Shown one piece after another: positions 5,661-5,999 of a stretch of DNA of 5,999 nt; the first letter of the stretch is position 1, and every line of letters begins with the position of its first letter. The stretch is taken from assembly GCA_023381035.1 (NCBI GenBank), contig JAMCTK010000076.1, positions 1 through 5,999 of the forward strand, written 5' to 3'. Under the pieces are notes generated by a model. It was not told the DNA's origin and did no database searches. It was given only the letters and a program-made list of their open reading frames with translations. Position numbers and translations under genes: made by a program. This stretch comes from Patescibacteria group bacterium. Lineage in GTDB: Bacteria; Patescibacteria; Microgenomatia; Levybacterales; UBA12049.

Positions 5661-5999
5661 ATGAATAAATTCTATCTGACCAATGCCATTCCATACGTCA
5701 ATGCAAAACCTCATATCGGCCATGCTTATGAGTTTGTTTTGTCTGATATTATTGCAAGATTCCATCGGCTAAAAGGCGATACTACTCTTCTTCTTTGCGG
5801 AGCTGATGAAAATGCTCTGAAGAACGTTCAAGCTGCAGAAGCAGCAGGGCTTCCTGCTAAAAATTTTATAGATAAAAATAGTTCTCTTTTTTCAGAACTG
5901 GCAAAAAAATTAAATGTTAGCTTTGATGTTTTCCAAAGAGGAAGCTTGGAAAATCATAAGCTTGCATCCCAAAAGCTTTGGAAACTTTTAAAGAATCAC
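5661..5999 (+). CDS. metG: Methionyl-tRNA synthetase, N-terminal part (runs off window)
   Basis: Only the first 113 codons are present. The enzyme charges tRNA-Met with methionine using ATP, in the cytosol. The N-terminus FYLTNAIPYVNAKPHIGHAY (4-23) carries the class I HIGH motif at 18-21 and the AIPYVNAxPHIGH signature of MetRS. SDIIARFHRLKG (28-39) continues the Rossmann fold. GADENALKNVQAAEAAG (47-63) stands where most MetRS have GTDEHGxKIxxAAE. The frame is open to the edge; KMSKS and any zinc knuckle would lie beyond it. The ATG at 5661 matches the family start. AGG lies only 1 nt before it, too close for a normal Shine-Dalgarno sequence, while TAAAAT ends 6 nt before it. Leaderless initiation or readthrough from the upstream membrane gene are both possible. 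The family identity is secure. Residue-level specificity differences are not interpretable from this fragment. Confidence 0.96.
   Translation, partial: MNKFYLTNAIPYVNAKPHIGHAYEFVLSDIIARFHRLKGDTTLLLCGADENALKNVQAAEAAGLPAKNFIDKNSSLFSELAKKLNVSFDVFQRGSLENHKLASQKLWKLLKNH

Overview
The window is AT-rich, densely packed bacterial DNA. It most resembles a member of the Candidate Phyla Radiation (Patescibacteria), probably Microgenomates-like. This placement is inferred from three things: compact versions of conserved proteins, a VirB2/VirB6-like gene pair of a kind common in that group, and a small four-helix membrane protein next to metG. TGA, TAG and TAA all close genes, and TGA ends the pilin-like gene. 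That argues against the TGA=Gly code of Gracilibacteria/Absconditabacteria.

Two divergent units meet in a 99-bp intergenic region (5197-5295). The leftward unit on the minus strand is a heat-shock operon: hrcA (4468-5196), grpE (4000-4440), dnaK (2099-3997) and dnaJ (1153-2034). It is followed closely by a two-pass type IV secretion pilin-like gene (833-1126) and a VirB6-like polytopic membrane protein (1-831), whose stop codon is the first three bases of the window. Gaps are 27, 2, 64, 26 and 1 nt. Only the dnaK-dnaJ gap is long enough for control elements; it holds a short GC hairpin with a T tract (likely a terminator or attenuator) and a TATAAT box. The rightward unit is a small unknown membrane protein (5296-5637) and the start of metG (5661 to the window edge).

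The divergent region has a textbook minus-strand promoter, TTGACA-N17-TATTAT. Overlying it is a 27-bp inverted repeat with exact CIRCE geometry (9-N9-9) but altered arms. The likely circuit is that HrcA represses its own operon, and heat or GroE/client load relieves it. DnaK (ATPase), GrpE (nucleotide exchange) and a zinc-finger-less DnaJ (J-domain co-chaperone) then refold client proteins. The same bases read on the plus strand give a perfect TATAAT, so the operator could also touch rightward transcription.

The most notable points are the variant CIRCE with its shared divergent -10, the secretion-type genes trailing the chaperone operon, the abrupt end of the VirB6-like reading frame at a T6 run, and the compact or cysteine-free chaperone proteins. 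No RNA genes, CRISPR arrays, insertion sequences or gene-free stretches over 300 bp are visible.
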